DNA of 6,113 bases from DASZGI01 sp035938995 (GTDB taxonomy: Bacteria; Actinomycetota; Actinomycetes; Streptomycetales; Catenulisporaceae), in assembly GCF_035938995.1 (NCBI RefSeq), contig NZ_DASZGI010000420.1:1-6113 (forward strand), written 5' to 3'. Positions 5,949 to 6,113 of the stretch are shown piece by piece. Under the pieces are notes generated by a model. It did no database searches and was not told the origin of the DNA. It was given only the letters and a program-made list of their open reading frames with translations. Both the position numbers and the translations under genes were made by a program. The first letter of the stretch is position 1. The number at the start of each line of letters is the position of its first letter.

Positions 5949-6113
5949 GGCAGTGGGGTCTCCTGATTTCGTAATTCGGGTGGGCCGCCGCGGCGCCGCG
6001 TGGGGATTGCGGGTTCGGGCGTCCCTGCGGACGCGGATCCGGCGGAGAGAGGGGCCGCACGGTCCGAGTACTCGACCTGCAATTCTGCCAGATCGACAGG
6101 GATGCTACGAACC
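5949..6113 (-). other. Upstream region and leader of the rpsP operon
   Basis: No coding sequence is supported here. Reading toward rpsP, it holds the candidate promoter, a 10-base perfect palindrome (CGAGTACTCG, 6065-6074), a pyrimidine-rich run, a 6-bp hairpin with a 4-base loop at 6019-6034, a very GC-rich stretch around 5984-6002 containing a self-complementary GCGGCGCCGC, then an AT-richer patch just before the AGGAG ribosome-binding site at about 5960-5964. A structured leader is plausible but not demonstrated. Confidence 0.5.
6082..6087 (-). promoter_or_regulatory. Candidate -10 box for the rpsP operon
   Basis: CAGAAT on the minus strand matches the TAnnnT-type actinomycete -10 element except for its first base. 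It would give a transcription start near 6075 and a leader of roughly 125 bases. No convincing -35 hexamer lies 16-19 bases upstream. The call rests mainly on position upstream of the first gene of the operon. Confidence 0.3.

Noticed and set aside
1..6113. A previously undescribed multi-gene system
   Set aside because: Every gene belongs to a known family in its usual actinobacterial order. No cryptic gene, array, mobile element or anomalous island was seen.

Overview
This window is a conserved housekeeping block from a high-GC actinomycete. All nine supported genes lie on the minus strand, so transcription runs from the high coordinates to the low ones. The gene order is rpsP, khpA (KH-domain protein), rimM, trmD, rplS, two tandem lepB genes, rnhB and a DUF2469 gene, which is a typical actinobacterial arrangement. 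Tandem type I signal peptidase genes beside rnhB, and a DUF2469 protein very close to mycobacterial Rv2901c, point to Actinomycetes. Streptosporangiales is possible, but this is only an impression from the protein sequences. No mobile element, tRNA, rRNA or CRISPR array is visible.

Layout from right to left. Bases 5949-6113 hold the rpsP upstream region, with a weak candidate promoter, a 10-base palindrome and a GC-rich leader. Bases 3837-5948 hold rpsP-khpA-rimM-trmD with gaps of only 3-5 bases, so almost certainly one coupled operon for ribosomal protein bS16, an RNA chaperone, a 30S maturation factor and the tRNA m1G37 methyltransferase. A 149-base gap follows, with two mutually exclusive strong hairpins, leading into rplS (bL19). 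Just after rplS is a 13-bp stem that pairs fully only in minus-strand RNA, which looks like a terminator.

Downstream are two divergent signal peptidase I paralogues. The 3' end of the first overlaps the 5' end of the second out of phase by about 98 bases. Then comes rnhB (RNase HII), whose core is intact but which carries a long low-complexity C-terminal tail with atypical codon use. It overlaps the DUF2469 gene by 4 bases (ATGA).

Together the genes serve translation (S16, L19, RimM, TrmD, KhpA), protein export (signal peptidases) and genome maintenance (RNase HII). I found no evidence of a new multi-gene system. The points most worth a second look are the rplS leader, the lepB overlap and the rnhB tail. 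Start codons for both lepB genes were set at GTG codons preceded by clear Shine-Dalgarno sequences, rather than at the longest open frames.
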